Assembly (NCBI RefSeq): GCF_000787575.1
Contig: NW_012236527.1
Span: 1,131,195 to 1,195,194, forward strand
Source of the DNA: Acytostelium subglobosum LB1
Taxonomy: Eukaryota > Evosea > Eumycetozoa > Acytosteliales > Acytosteliaceae
DNA: 64,000 nucleotides
Direction: 5' to 3'
The notes below the pieces were generated by a model, which was not told the DNA's origin, searched no databases, and saw only the letters and a list, made by a program, of their open reading frames with translations. Positions within the stretch are counted from its first letter, which is position 1; the number at the start of each line of letters is the position of its first letter. Below are positions 1-10,508 of this stretch, piece after piece. The translations under genes and the position numbers were made by a program.

Positions 1-173
1 CAACAATACTTGGTGGCCGAATTCAGAGGCCTACAGTAGAAAAGAAAAGAAAGAAAAAAATCAAGAAAATTCAAAATCGACTAACTTATATATATTATCC
101 CGCCTCTTCAATGACGCCAATTTATTTGCAATAATAATAAACTTCCACTCTAGTCAAAAAAAAAAAAAAAAAA

Positions 174-1738
174 GAATGGGAAGGGAAACGATTGAACACC
201 CATACCTTGTAGGCAATTGATCTGAGTCCAATGTCCCAGAGGTTGAGGCCACTTTGTTCCCAATGGAAGCTGGCGCGGTCCAGTGCCATCGTGTTGATGA
301 AGCTGGAGCCGTAGGCGGTNGTCTTGGGGGCTGCGATGAACCATTTGGTGAGGTTATCGATCTTCTTGATCTGCCACTTGGTCGGTGAGTCCAGATAGAA
401 GTGGTACATCAGAGGGGGGGAGGGCGTANGACTTGATAGCTGCAACCTTTGGACCGCNGTGTGGTGCTTTCAGACTTGAAGAGCGAGAGTCTGCCGCGGA
501 AGGAGCTGATGAGAGTCTTGAACTTGGATTAGATGCCCTGCTTGGTGAAGTTGACGCCCAAGTATCTTTCAGGCTCGGCGGCCACTGGGTAGGGGAGCTC
601 AGACGTTGGTGCATCGCCAAGGACTATGTGGACAGACTTGTCGACATTGATGGCTGACGAGGTGGCTTTGCAGAAGACCTTGAACCATTCAATCACTCTC
701 AAGAGTTCCTCGAGGGACCTGGTGAGCGCTGCAGTGTCGTCGGCAAACTGGAGAAGCTTGACCTTCTTGCGGACGGTCGAGACTTTCTTGTCGTCGACTA
801 ATGTGTCGGGGGCGGTGACACAGGCAGGCCCACGATGGATTGGTCGGCGTTGATTGCTGCTGCCAGTACCTCGATGACCAGAACAAAGAGCGTCGGGGAG
901 AGAGGGTCACCTTGCTTGGTGCCTCTGTCCAGGGGCAGGGCATCAGTGAGGATGCCGTTGACACTGACTCTGGCCACGGAGCCCCGCAGCAGCTGCCCTA
1001 GGGCCATGACGAGCCCGACCATCAATAGTGGGATGCCGACAAAGCTGAGAGTGCGCTCGATGCTATTATGTGATATGGAGTCGAACGCCTTCTGGAAATC
1101 AAACAGCGTGACATAGCCAGTGGCCATGTCTTGGGCAGCCGTGTCGATGACTTCCTGCAGTATGATGGTGTTGTAGTGGATCAGCCTCTCGGGGACGAAG
1201 CCATTCTGTAATGGGTTGATCAGACTGTCGAGGAGCTTGGTGAGTCTGGCATTGATGACCTTGCTGAGGAGCTTGTAATCCACGTTGAGTAAGGTGATTG
1301 GACGTCTGTTGGCAATGTTCAGTATGTGGCCTTTCTTGAAGATGGTGTAGATGATTCCACACTTGAAGTCACTGGTGATGGTCTCAGGGTCGAGCAGCAT
1401 GTTGTTGAACGTGGTGGCGAGGAAGGGGGCAAGGACCTCGGCGTGTGACACGTAGAACTGACCAGTGAGTCAATCTGGGCCTGGAGACTTTGAGGTATCC
1501 GTGGTGGAGATGGCGGAGAGGACCTCATCGGCCGTGATGGGCTCCTCGAGTGGCTGGAGGTGCTCCCGGCAGTCCGGGCTCCAGTGGGACAGTAGTCTCT
1601 CGTGATCATCGGCGTCGTCGGCGCCCTTGGTGTAGAGCTTGGAGTAGAACGAGTGGAATGCCTTGCGTATCTCGGGAGGGTCAGAGGTGGCGGCGCCATC
1701 CGCATGTTGAACGTGGCGGCGAAGTATATCTTTATATT
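174..1738 (-). mobile_element. Decayed non-LTR (LINE) retrotransposon, reverse transcriptase part
   Basis: This is a LINE-type reverse transcriptase read on the minus strand. The first recognisable residues (near 1735) are already inside the polymerase region, so the 5' part of the element is missing. Visible blocks in order are the KSPGPD pre-palm block (about 1470-1490), FDFQKAFDSISH (about 1080-1115), RGTKQGDPLSP (about 900-935), and FADDT with the catalytic Asp pair at about 733-747. A YLGVNF block and a C-terminal tail follow, running to about 180. The copy is dead: there is a TGA at 1470-1472, a frame change at about 790-815, and another stop near 529. Three N bases (320, 429, 457) lie inside it. 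It has the same orientation as the adjacent tRNA gene. The element is bounded on both sides by A-tracts on the plus strand (156-173 and 1739-1752). Dictyostelids are known for tRNA-targeting retroelements, but I cannot assign this one to a named family. Confidence 0.85.
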
Positions 1739-1752
1739 AAAAAAAAAAAAAA
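1739..1752 (-). terminator. RNA polymerase III terminator of tRNA-Ala
   Basis: An uninterrupted run of 14 T on the minus strand begins 8 bases after the tRNA 3' end. That is the expected position and composition of a Pol III terminator. The LINE fragment starts directly after this run. Confidence 0.75.
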
Positions 1753-1759
1753 TAGGTTA

Positions 1760-1832
1760 TGGACTAGAAGGGTATCGATCCCTTTACCTCTCGCATGCTA
1801 AGCGAGCGCTCTACCATCTGAGCTACAAGCCC
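1760..1832 (-). tRNA. tRNA-Ala (anticodon AGC)
   Basis: This 73-base gene folds as a complete cloverleaf. The acceptor is GGGCTTG paired with CTAGTCC, including the G3-U70 pair that identifies alanine tRNAs, with one T-T mismatch. The D arm is GCTC/GAGC. The anticodon stem is CTCGC/GCGAG around the loop TTAGCAT, which gives anticodon AGC. The T arm is AAGGG/CCCTT and the discriminator base is A. There is no intron and no encoded CCA. The internal A box (TAGCTCAGATGG) and a B box (GGGATCGATACCC) are present, so the copy should be transcribed. Confidence 0.95.
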
Positions 1833-2306
1833 TGTCGATGGGAAAAATTAATGATTCAACGGTTTTATTCTACAATGTTGGATTTTTTACAACGAACAAT
1901 GGGGCAGACCCTATACAATCTGCCACCACTCAACTACACCAGTCTATAACTCAATCAAATGTATATAATCACGGAAGCCAACGCATGAGCACGCGTCGGC
2001 AACAATCCAAACAAATGCCGACGACACAAAGGCCAGTGGACCCAGCCAGAACAGTGTCCAAACAACCAAAACAATTGTATAGTTATCCCTCGGGATAAAT
2101 AAACAGAACACCGCACCGCGTCTCTCTTCCAGGTCGGACGAGAGGCGGCTTTAAACAAAAGATTTTTTAATTTGAATTTTAATTTATATCTATTAAACTA
2201 GTTTAATTAATTAACAACATCCTAACGATTCCATTGTTTATTGAATGTGGCTTTTACATCACATACTCGAGAGTTGGAATACCTTCTTGCCATATTGTTT
2301 GGCACT
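1833..2306. other. Spacer between tRNA-Ala and the next gene
   Basis: I see no convincing gene here. One small hairpin-capable inverted repeat (TTATCCC-TC-GGGATAA, about 2082-2097) is present. The rest is AT-rich spacer. Confidence 0.5.
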
Positions 2307-5065
2307 CTAGTTGGCAGATGTTCTATTCCTTGCCTGTGTCTTCAATTTAAACTCCTAAATAAACAATAATTTGTTAGTAGTTATAAAATATGGTGTGATG
2401 ACCAGGTAGACAAATATAGTCTCGAGACATACCTTGACCTTGGTAAGAGTACGTGATCCAGTGCTGGTAGTAGTGTTTGATGACGACTTCTTGATCGTAT
2501 CTCTCTTGATGGGAACATGGAACATTGTTGCTGGTGCAACTTGTGGTGTTGCAACAGTGGTGACGGCGGCTGCATCGTTCACAATTGGATAGTGTGGATC
2601 ACCTGGTCTGATCCTCTTGGCTGTCTCAAAGTGGAACTCCACCGGTACAGTAAGCTGCACCTTGTTGATGTGCTCGCGCATGGCGTTGGACACAGACTGT
2701 TTCAACTCATTGCACAAAGTGTTTGTGAAGTGCGTCATCCTCCTCTTTGGCTGAGTGGTCTCCTTCTTGGCAGTGGTGATGGTTGACTGAGGTTGATTGG
2801 ACGCCGCCACTCTGGTCAATCTACGACTCTTGGCTTGTTGAGCAATTGTTGATCTGCTCATGGCAACAACTTTGTTGTTGTTGTTGGGTGGCACAACCTG
2901 CTTCTGCTGATGGGCAGGCTGTTGTAGTTGTTGTTGTTGTTGTTTTGGAGGAGAGTTGATAATCTCATTGACAATCTCATTGGCAATGCGCTCTTTGGCC
3001 TTCTCAAAACTCATTCTCCTGATAGAGTTTGTGTGTAGACGATTGTTAGTGCTGGGCTCCATCACTCATATCCCATCAACTTCATGTGATTACATACAGT
3101 GCGCCAGTGTTCGAGTAGAACAGGGGACTCTTTGGAACGAGGTCATTCAATGTCATCGACTTTTGCATGCTGACTGGAGACCGTGGCTTGGAGAGCTGGG
3201 CGATTGATATCTCAAGTTTGGAGATGGACTCAGAGAGTGACTTCTCGTTCATGTCCTCCATAGTGAGTGCAGGTTTGAGTGGTGAGGTGGCTGGTACTCC
3301 TCGCAATGACATTCCTCCAATGCTTGTTGTTGTTGTCAATGTTGATGTGGTGGATGAGTCAAAGAGTGATGGATAGAGTGGTCTCATTGGCGAGTCCAAG
3401 GTTGCAGTTGGAGGGGCAACATAAGAAGCGGGTACATTGCTGCTGTACAGGCTGGTCAATCCAGCGTTGCTATCAAACAAAGACTTGATACTCTGTTGTG
3501 GTGATTGTTGTGGAGTTGGAATAACCGAGGTTCTTGATGGCGCGATGGATGCTCTGCGTGGAGATCTGGTTGGTGCAACCTGTACTGGCACTGGTGCTGG
3601 CGCTGGCATTGTGATTGGCACAACGTTGGTAGTGGCGATGGAGACGCTGGAGGTGCTCAAAGACGGCATTGGCAATGTTGCTGGTTGGACCATCTGTGAT
3701 GATGTCAATGTCATGGGCTCGCTGTCCTTGAAGAATTGTACAATTGGAGACATCTTGAATGAGATGGACTTCTTCTTCTTGGATGCGCTTGACCTCTTTT
3801 TGAGAATGGACTGGGTGAGCTCGTTGACAGCCACTGGTTTGGGGGCCTCTGGCACAACCTCTTTGACTACCTGGACCTGGACCTGGACGGGAGCAACAGC
3901 AGTCTGATCGGGCTCGTGAGATACCTTTACTCTCTTCTTCTTCTTCTTGTTTGTCTCCACTGCATCGGCCACCTGGATTGGCTCGCTCATGAGTGTGGCA
4001 CTCTTCTCTGCGGCAGCCACCGCAGCATCATCCCTGATCGTCTTCTTTGTCCTCTTCTTGGACTTTGTCTCTACCACGGTTTCCATCTCTACCTCCTTCA
4101 CATCAACCGCCACCTTCTCTGAAGTGGCCGTCGACTTGGTCCTCTTTGGCTTGGCAGTGGCATCTTTGGCTGGAAGAGGTACATCCTTGGGCTTGGCTGG
4201 AGACTCCACAACAACAGCGGTCTTTGTTTGAGAACGAGTGACACGCTTCTTGGTCGCGATGGTTGGAGCAGCCGTCTCATCCTGCTTGCTGGCGGATTGA
4301 GTCTGCTCAACAAACTTGGCAATGTTTGCTGATACAATCATCTCACCAATGGACGTTGGGCCTGTTGGCCTTTCGCTGTAGTTGACGCCAGTGTTGCTGC
4401 TGTTGCTGGTCTTCTTTGACTTGGTCGATGTTATTGTGGACAGCTTGCCAGTCGATGTAGATTGGTTGTTGTTGTTGTTTTTGATGTTGATGTTGTTTGA
4501 TGTGATGTTCTCCTTGTTGTCCAAATCCTCCATGTTGATGGCCTTCTTTGACCTTGACGACGAGGTGGTGCCACCACATGACTCCTTGACCTGAAGAGCT
4601 TGGAATGGTGATGATGGTGCGACTGATGTGGTTGGACGTTGGATGTAGGGTGAGGATGGGTTGACCATCTTGATTGATTTGCTCGATGACATGTTGGATG
4701 TGGATGACTGTGATATGAATGGATATAGTTGGGGAGTGCTCCTGGACAATGGTGTGGGGGCGGGTGATGGTGATGACTCTGGTGTCTTTAAAAGCTGTGG
4801 ATAGAGTGATGGTGTAAACACAGGTGATGCAGTAGCCACTGATGATGGAGTGAGACACTGGACTGAACCGCTAAAGCTGCTGGTGCTGAATCGAGACAGT
4901 TTCTGATTGATTGATTGTTATCTAAAGGACGAGCTCGCTGGTTTGAGAATGTCCTTTGATTGATTGAATATTAATTGTTTGATTGCTATTGATTTAAAAG
5001 TAATACTCGTATAATAGTTTGAACGTTTGATGATTGTAATTATTATGTTGATACTCAAAAGGCAT
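2307..5065 (-). CDS. Probable cell-cycle/nuclear protein with KEN box and PP1-docking motif
   Basis: I do not recognise the family. The four-exon model is 5055-5065 (tentative first exon), 3098-4885, 2433-3051 and 2307-2354. All phases agree and give about 821 residues. The main frame has no in-frame ATG at its 5' end, so a tiny first exon (ATGCCTTTTGA) joined at CAG|CACC is proposed. The protein is low in complexity (Ser, Thr, Pro, Lys, Gln) with several Lys/Arg-rich stretches that look like nuclear signals. Two short motifs stand out: LDNKENIT at about 4500-4525, a KEN degron for the APC/C, and KSISF at 3757-3771, which fits the RVxF docking motif for protein phosphatase 1 and sits in a basic context. 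A conserved-looking C-terminal block (FHFETAKRIRPGDPHYP, about 2595-2645) follows the last long Gln run. Together these suggest a mitotic chromatin protein, by inference only. Confidence 0.7.
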
Positions 5066-5104
5066 TGATCATTTGTGTTTAACTGTCTGTAAGATAACGG
5101 TCAT

Positions 5105-5112
5105 TTTGGCGC
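5105..5112 (+). promoter_or_regulatory. E2F-type site TTTGGCGC with adjacent CHR-like TTTGAA repeats
   Basis: TTTGGCGC matches the E2F consensus TTTSSCGC exactly. It lies 40 bases upstream of the proposed first ATG of the KEN-box gene. On the minus strand it is flanked by TTTGAA repeats (about 5115-5133), which resemble the CHR element of G2/M genes. This is the only GC-rich patch in a very AT-rich spacer. Cell-cycle regulation of the neighbouring gene is inferred. Confidence 0.45.
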
Positions 5113-5296
5113 GTCAAATTCAAATTCAAACTTGAAACAAATAAAAATTATATATTCTGGATTTATTGATGTAATATAATAAGAATATTGATTGTTTATG
5201 TTATACATGGTATGGGAGTTGGGGATAAGGAAATGCCATTCATATGGCATATTTGTTTGAATGATTGAATGAATGAGCGCACTCCATCATCCAGGC

Positions 5297-7203
5297 TCAC
5301 TCTGTTTTGGCCTTCTTTGTCTTGGACTGGATGGACTTCTTCCATTGCTTGACGTTGACACTCATGAGTGATTGGAACACGACTTGGTCACTGAATGGAT
5401 CACTGAGCGTGAAGTGGAAGTAGAGTGGAATGTGCGAGTTGTGTCCACTGCAGCACATTGGTTTCACAGAGAGGACGAACCCGCCATCCTTGATGCGCGT
5501 CAGGATGTTGTTCTTGACCAACAGGATCTTGCCCTTGGCCTGCGGGTTGGCCGAGAAGTACGACTTGGTCTGGTAGTACTCGGAGCATATTTTGCAATTG
5601 TATATCGGGTTCAGGTTGCCATCGTACACGTTGCCGTCGAGGATCAGCGCCTTCTCGTTGGGCTCAGGGTACTGCTTGAAGCGCTTGGCATTGCCCGAGT
5701 AGCCCAGCGACGAGTGGATGTAGATGCGATAGTCGTCGTAGCGATTGCCCGATGAGAATGGTGACGCTGCATCCTTGAGCATAACTGTGGCTGGCGACAG
5801 CGAGCTGCCTGTCACCAACGGATTAGTGTCGCTGGGTATCTTGAACATGATGGGCTGGTAGTAGTTTCGATGCATTGGCTCGAGCAACATCCAGCAGGCG
5901 CGATGCTGGCCCGTGTCGGTGCCACCACGATATGGCTCAAACATGACGACAGGTGATTGGAGTGCGGTTGGCGGAGACAGCTGCAGTTGCTTCTTTAGAG
6001 AGTCTGGCTCGAGGCCAGTCTCCCAGTGATCGAATGGATTGGGTGGAGTATGATCGGTTATGTCACCATTATTCTGAAGCATCAATTGTTGGTCCAGTGC
6101 AAGATTAATGTGATGTTGTTGTGTCTGTTTGTTGTCCGCATTACCATTGTGTTGATGTTGATGATGTTGTTGATGTTGTTGTTGTTGATGGAGGAAGGGA
6201 CTGCCAATGATGGGGGTTCTTGTGTTACCATCACCATTATGCTGATGATGATGATTGTTGTTATTGCTGCGATTGTTCATTGGCTGCTCATTCATTCTTC
6301 CCAAACTAAATGCCAAGTTACCGATGCCATTGGATGATTGGTTGTTGTTGCCATTGTTGTTGTCCACTTGATTGAGTGCGGGAGAGCTCCATGCCTGAGG
6401 TGGAAGAACATTCTTGTTGACATTGAGCACAACACCATACTTGGGGAGGAATTGAGAATAGGTCATGGCTGGGGAGGAGACCATCGATGTGGCATCCTCA
6501 TACAATGGAGTCAAGGTGGTAGGTTGATACTTTGAGAATGATGTCATTTCATTGCTGTCTTGATAGGTCGATTGCAATGGCAGATTGAATACTGGACTGT
6601 TTCCATTGTTCTGATGATCGTCATTGTTTGAGTACAATGATTGTTGTTGCTGTAGCTGCTGCTGTTGCTGTTGCTGCTGCTGTTGCTGATTGGATGCGTC
6701 CTGATTGTTCTGGCTGATCAGACTCGAACACCTAATCAATCATAGCAACATGTTAATATGACATAATCATTCATTATGATAATGTTGATCAATTACCATT
6801 CAAAGTAGTCGGTAAGGTTGTTACCAAGCTTGTTTGCTGCAGCTGGAGTGTTGGTTGCAGTACTTGTGGTGGATGTGGAAGTCGAGGATGTTGGCGAGGT
6901 AACATTGGGTGGAACCAATCCATCCAAGTGCTGTGTATTTAGAGATGGTACCACGCTAACTACCTGGACCACCTGTGCCTGGTGTTGATATTGGGTGAGG
7001 TCATTGGCCATCACTAATGATGGTGAAGTAACACCAATTGAGTTGATATTACTACTACTGGTGCTGTTACTACTATGATTGTTATTATTGTGGTTATTGT
7101 TGTTGTTGCTGTTATGTTTGTCAAAGCAGAATAGCGGCGGTGGAGGAACAAAGTGTGTCGCGTTATTGTTATTGTGGTTTGATTGTGTAGACGATGCTGA
7201 CAT
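5297..7203 (-). CDS. CudA-like transcription factor
   Basis: There are two exons, 6797-7203 and 5297-6731. The intron 6732-6796 (GTAATT..TTAG) joins ...DYFEW to CSSLISQ. The predicted length is 613 residues. The N-terminal 350 residues are Asn/Gln/His-rich low complexity. The C-terminal 230 residues (from about 5990 down) form a compact domain containing [51 protein letters not shown] and [17 protein letters not shown]. This resembles the DNA-binding region of Dictyostelium CudA/SpaA, nuclear factors needed for prespore gene expression and culmination. The assignment is from memory of the family and could be wrong, although a DNA-binding developmental regulator is likely. Confidence 0.6.
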
Positions 7204-7643
7204 AAGTATGTTTGATTGATTGGATTCAATTCCCTGGATCTCACACTTATTACCTAATATCTATACCTTGTGATAATGTATGTATGTTATAAGTTTTGAT
7301 TGATTGGTTGACAATTAATAATGTAAGGTGTAAGTGAGGGAATGTAATGGAATGATTAATTGAGAGTGTAGTGGTGGTCTGAAACTAAGTTTGATTGTGG
7401 CGGTTTGTTCATGTGGTTGTGTGTGTTGCAAATGGATGGAGGGGTGTGGTTGATCAAAGGGAAGACCCTTGACCAGAGTGATTTCAATGTAATCGGTGAC
7501 CACAAGCAAGGCCCTAGCGCCATTGTACAAGGAATTTGTCGTGTTGACGACTATTGCCAAATAAATAAATGACACTCATCTTCATTAGCTTACACTCGCC
7601 AGGGTAGAGCTTTATTGATTGATTGATTGACTGGTGATGATCA
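7204..7643. other. Promoter and 5' region of the CudA-like gene
   Basis: This is AT-rich spacer with TGATTGAT repeats. An 86-codon open frame on the minus strand (7315-7575) has no recognisable features and is not called. Confidence 0.4.
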
Positions 7644-9166
7644 TTATATACTTTGAAAGTTGGGATAGGCAGGTCCACCATGTTGGTCCATGTCAATACC
7701 CATTAGTTCTCTGGTAGGATCAATACGTAATAGATTGAACCGTTTCATCAATTTAAATAATATCGTCGACAGTACAACGCACCATGCCGTCACACAAATA
7801 ACTCCAAGTACCTGTACACCAAGTTGTTGAGCACCTCCCTGTGGTATTGTTATTGATTGATTGGTATTGATTGTTAGTGATATATATAGTATCGTTGGAA
7901 TAATAATAATAGATAATACATACACCATAAAACAAACCATATACATTGGTTTCCCTTCTTAATAGTTGACCAAGGTCGAATTGAGTGGCGAATAGTCCAA
8001 CTGCCAGTGCTCCCCAGATACCACAGGTGAAATGAATGGGTGAAGAGTCCAGTGGATCATCGATCTTGAGTTTGATAAGAAGCATTGATGAACCAATGTA
8101 GCACAGGGAAGCCCCGCAGCCAATGACAAAGCTGGCCCACTGCTCAACCATGGCGCAGTTGGCAGCCGATGCGACCAGTCCACCGAGCAGGCCGTTGACC
8201 GACTTGGAAACATCGTACTTGCCAGTGAACAGTTTGATCAGTATGAGTGTTGTGGCGCATGAAGCAGTGCCACTGATTGTCATGTTGACGGCGGCTCGCG
8301 CGGCAATTCCAACACGACCCGTTGAGATACCGAGTGTTGAGCCAGTGTTGTAGCCAAAGAATCCGTACCAAATGATGAACGCGCCCAATGTGGACAGCGT
8401 GATGCTGTGGCCAGGTAGTGGCTTGGGCTTGCCACTCTCTGGGTCGAAGCGACCGATTCTCGGACCAACGATATATGTACCGACGAGGCCGACGCAGCCT
8501 CCCACCATATGTACAACCATGCCGCCTGCAAAGTCTACAATTCCATTTGTTCCGATTCTTCTCAGCCATCCTCCTTTAGACCATATCCAATGTGCGCCCA
8601 CCGGATATATAATGGCTGACATTACAACAGTATAGATTAAACAACTGTTGATGTGAACTCTTTCCGCCAATGATCCACTGACTACTGTGATACTGGTGGC
8701 AGAGAATGCCCACTAATGTATAATATGATTGATTGATTGATTGATTGATTAGGGTTATGAATGAGTTGACATGTGTGTCCGTGAGGCCCATCAACTTACT
8801 TGAAAGGCAAAGAATACTAAGTTACTATAATTGATTAAAAAGAAATGATTGTAGCCAATGATTGGATTGTTCTCGTCACCAAAGGCAAAGGCAAAGCCAA
8901 GAGCCCAGAATATCAGTGATCCAAATGCAGTGTCAATGATACTCTTGATAATGATACTCTTGGCATTCTTGGCTCGTACTACACCAGCCTCTAACATACA
9001 GTATCCAGCTTGTGTATCTAATAATGTATATTAGTTATATGGATGATAATGACGATGTTGTTGTTGTTGTTGACATACAGAATACAAGAAATGTGGCATT
9101 TAGTACCCACATATCATCAACCGCTGCTACGAACGAGCTTGAAGCTGAGAAATCAAGGTATTCCAT
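7644..9166 (-). CDS. amt: Ammonium transporter (Amt/Mep/Rh family)
   Basis: There are four exons: 9079-9166, 8800-9017, 7924-8712 and 7644-7838. Introns have GTATGT/GTAAGT donors and all phases agree, giving 429 residues, typical of the family. The protein has about eleven hydrophobic segments. Family hallmarks are [16 protein letters not shown] in the first part, [13 protein letters not shown] with the first pore histidine (about H170), and [11 protein letters not shown] with the second (about H329). These twin histidines line the ammonia channel. The C-terminal cytoplasmic tail ([18 protein letters not shown]) matches the regulatory tail of Amt proteins. In Dictyostelium, Amt proteins control the slug/culmination choice through ammonia sensing. 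Which paralogue (A, B or C) this is cannot be decided here. Confidence 0.93.
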
Positions 9167-9754
9167 GTTTGTATCGCTGTCTCACTCTCTGTCTGTGCCA
9201 ATGAATGACCAGTGATCGATTAAAGTTGGACTCTGAAACAAGCAGATTCCTATCTTCAAAGTTTGAATGATTGAATGTTTCTCTGATGGATTGATTGATC
9301 GTTTGATTGATGTTGGTTATTTGCTAACCAACTATTACAATATTATTATCATTTAGTTTAATTAAATGAATATGTAATTGTCTCTATATTATCTGTTTCT
9401 CTATTATAACTCTCTCTCTCTCTATTTATTCGAACTACATTGGTACTCAGTCAACATTGCGATGAATGAATGAATGAATGAATGTATGACTGACTGACAT
9501 GGTTGTTGTGACTCCGAAGGGGTATTAGGTTGGTAAGATTACCTCTCACTTCATGTGGGAGGAAGGAAGGTGTTTGTTTGGAAGTGAGAGTGTGTGTCAA
9601 CAAACAGATCGCGCCCATCTAAGGTCTCAAAGTCCACCAATAGTCTTAAAGTCTTCAAAGGTTTGTTAGAATGAAGACAACAAATATAATTATTAATAGT
9701 TTAGAGATAATAACTAATGATTTAATGACCCAACATATATATTACTTTGCATTT
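9167..9754. other. Spacer upstream of amt
   Basis: This is AT-rich promoter-type sequence with CT repeats (about 9410-9422) and GAAT repeats (about 9465-9485). No gene is seen. Confidence 0.5.
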
Positions 9755-10480
9755 AAATATCATTCATATAGATAATCTTCAAATTCGTCATCATCGACAT
9801 AGTCGTCTGAATAACTAAGTCTACGTTGAAGAGGAGGTTTGGCAATCAACTTGCGTATCTTGCTGGTAGCTGTCAGCTTCTGAGCCAACTCGGTGCTGTA
9901 GAATGTTGGATGAACACTCATCATCGTCGGACGTAGATACTCTGTCCATTGATGTAATGATCGTTGAGCCAATGATGGCTGTTCATTGACCAGATACAGA
10001 CTGCACTTGGGACTGTCAAGATTGATAGATCTGGCTCCCCTTCTATTTTGATCCTTGCAATGGACGTTCATATATCTCATGCTTTATCGATTCGATTGAA
10101 GGCTTTGGTGGCTGATATCTATGATTTACGTTGCGTGGACTGTTGTCAATGACCTTGTGTATCCACTCAACCAGGTATTCAACCATGTACTGTCGGTCTA
10201 GTATGATGCACCTGGATGCACAATCAATGATCTTGTGGCATATCAGGTTTGTCTTGGGATAGACAAACAACTTGGATGTCTCCATCAATTGATTATACTT
10301 TCCATGATACTTTCTCGACTTTAAAGTAACAACATGGTATAGTAGTTGATTATTCTTGACTTGGTTAGGAAGTTTACTAATCAAATCAACTGCCTTGACC
10401 AACATGTCCATCGTTCCAAAAGTACATTTTGTAGACATTCCATAATGATTGTTCAAAATGTATTTTTTAATTATTATTAA
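9755..10480 (-). pseudogene. Truncated copy of the neighbouring ankyrin-family gene
   Basis: Two overlapping frames resemble pieces of the long gene just upstream. NNHYGMSTKCTFGT and ETSKLFVYPKT correspond to NHHGMASLCTFGS and QTSKLFVYPKT in its middle. CASRCIILDRQYMVEYLV corresponds to its later CAYNCMHLDRVDIMQYYV. SINLDSPKCSLYLV and FYSTELAQKLTATSKIRK match its C-terminal SPKCLEYLL and FYDVELATKLTRESTIRR. The copy therefore lacks the first half, has an internal deletion of roughly 300 codons between the YPKT and CASRC blocks, and changes frame near 10043-10080. No ATG opens it. It is a partial tandem duplicate that has decayed. Confidence 0.75.
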
Positions 10481-10508
10481 TGTACATTAATGAGTGACTG
10501 GGAGTGTC

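Noticed and set aside
156-173. A-tract as the poly(A) tail of the LINE
   Set aside because: The element runs on the minus strand, so its tail would be T on the plus strand. This A-tract has the wrong polarity and fits better as duplicated T-tract target sequence.
1838-2098. Frames on both strands downstream of the tRNA gene
   Set aside because: No family resemblance and no splice structure; treated as spacer.
7315-7575. 86-codon minus-strand frame upstream of the CudA-like gene
   Set aside because: No recognisable composition or domain; it lies in a promoter region and shows no splice partners.
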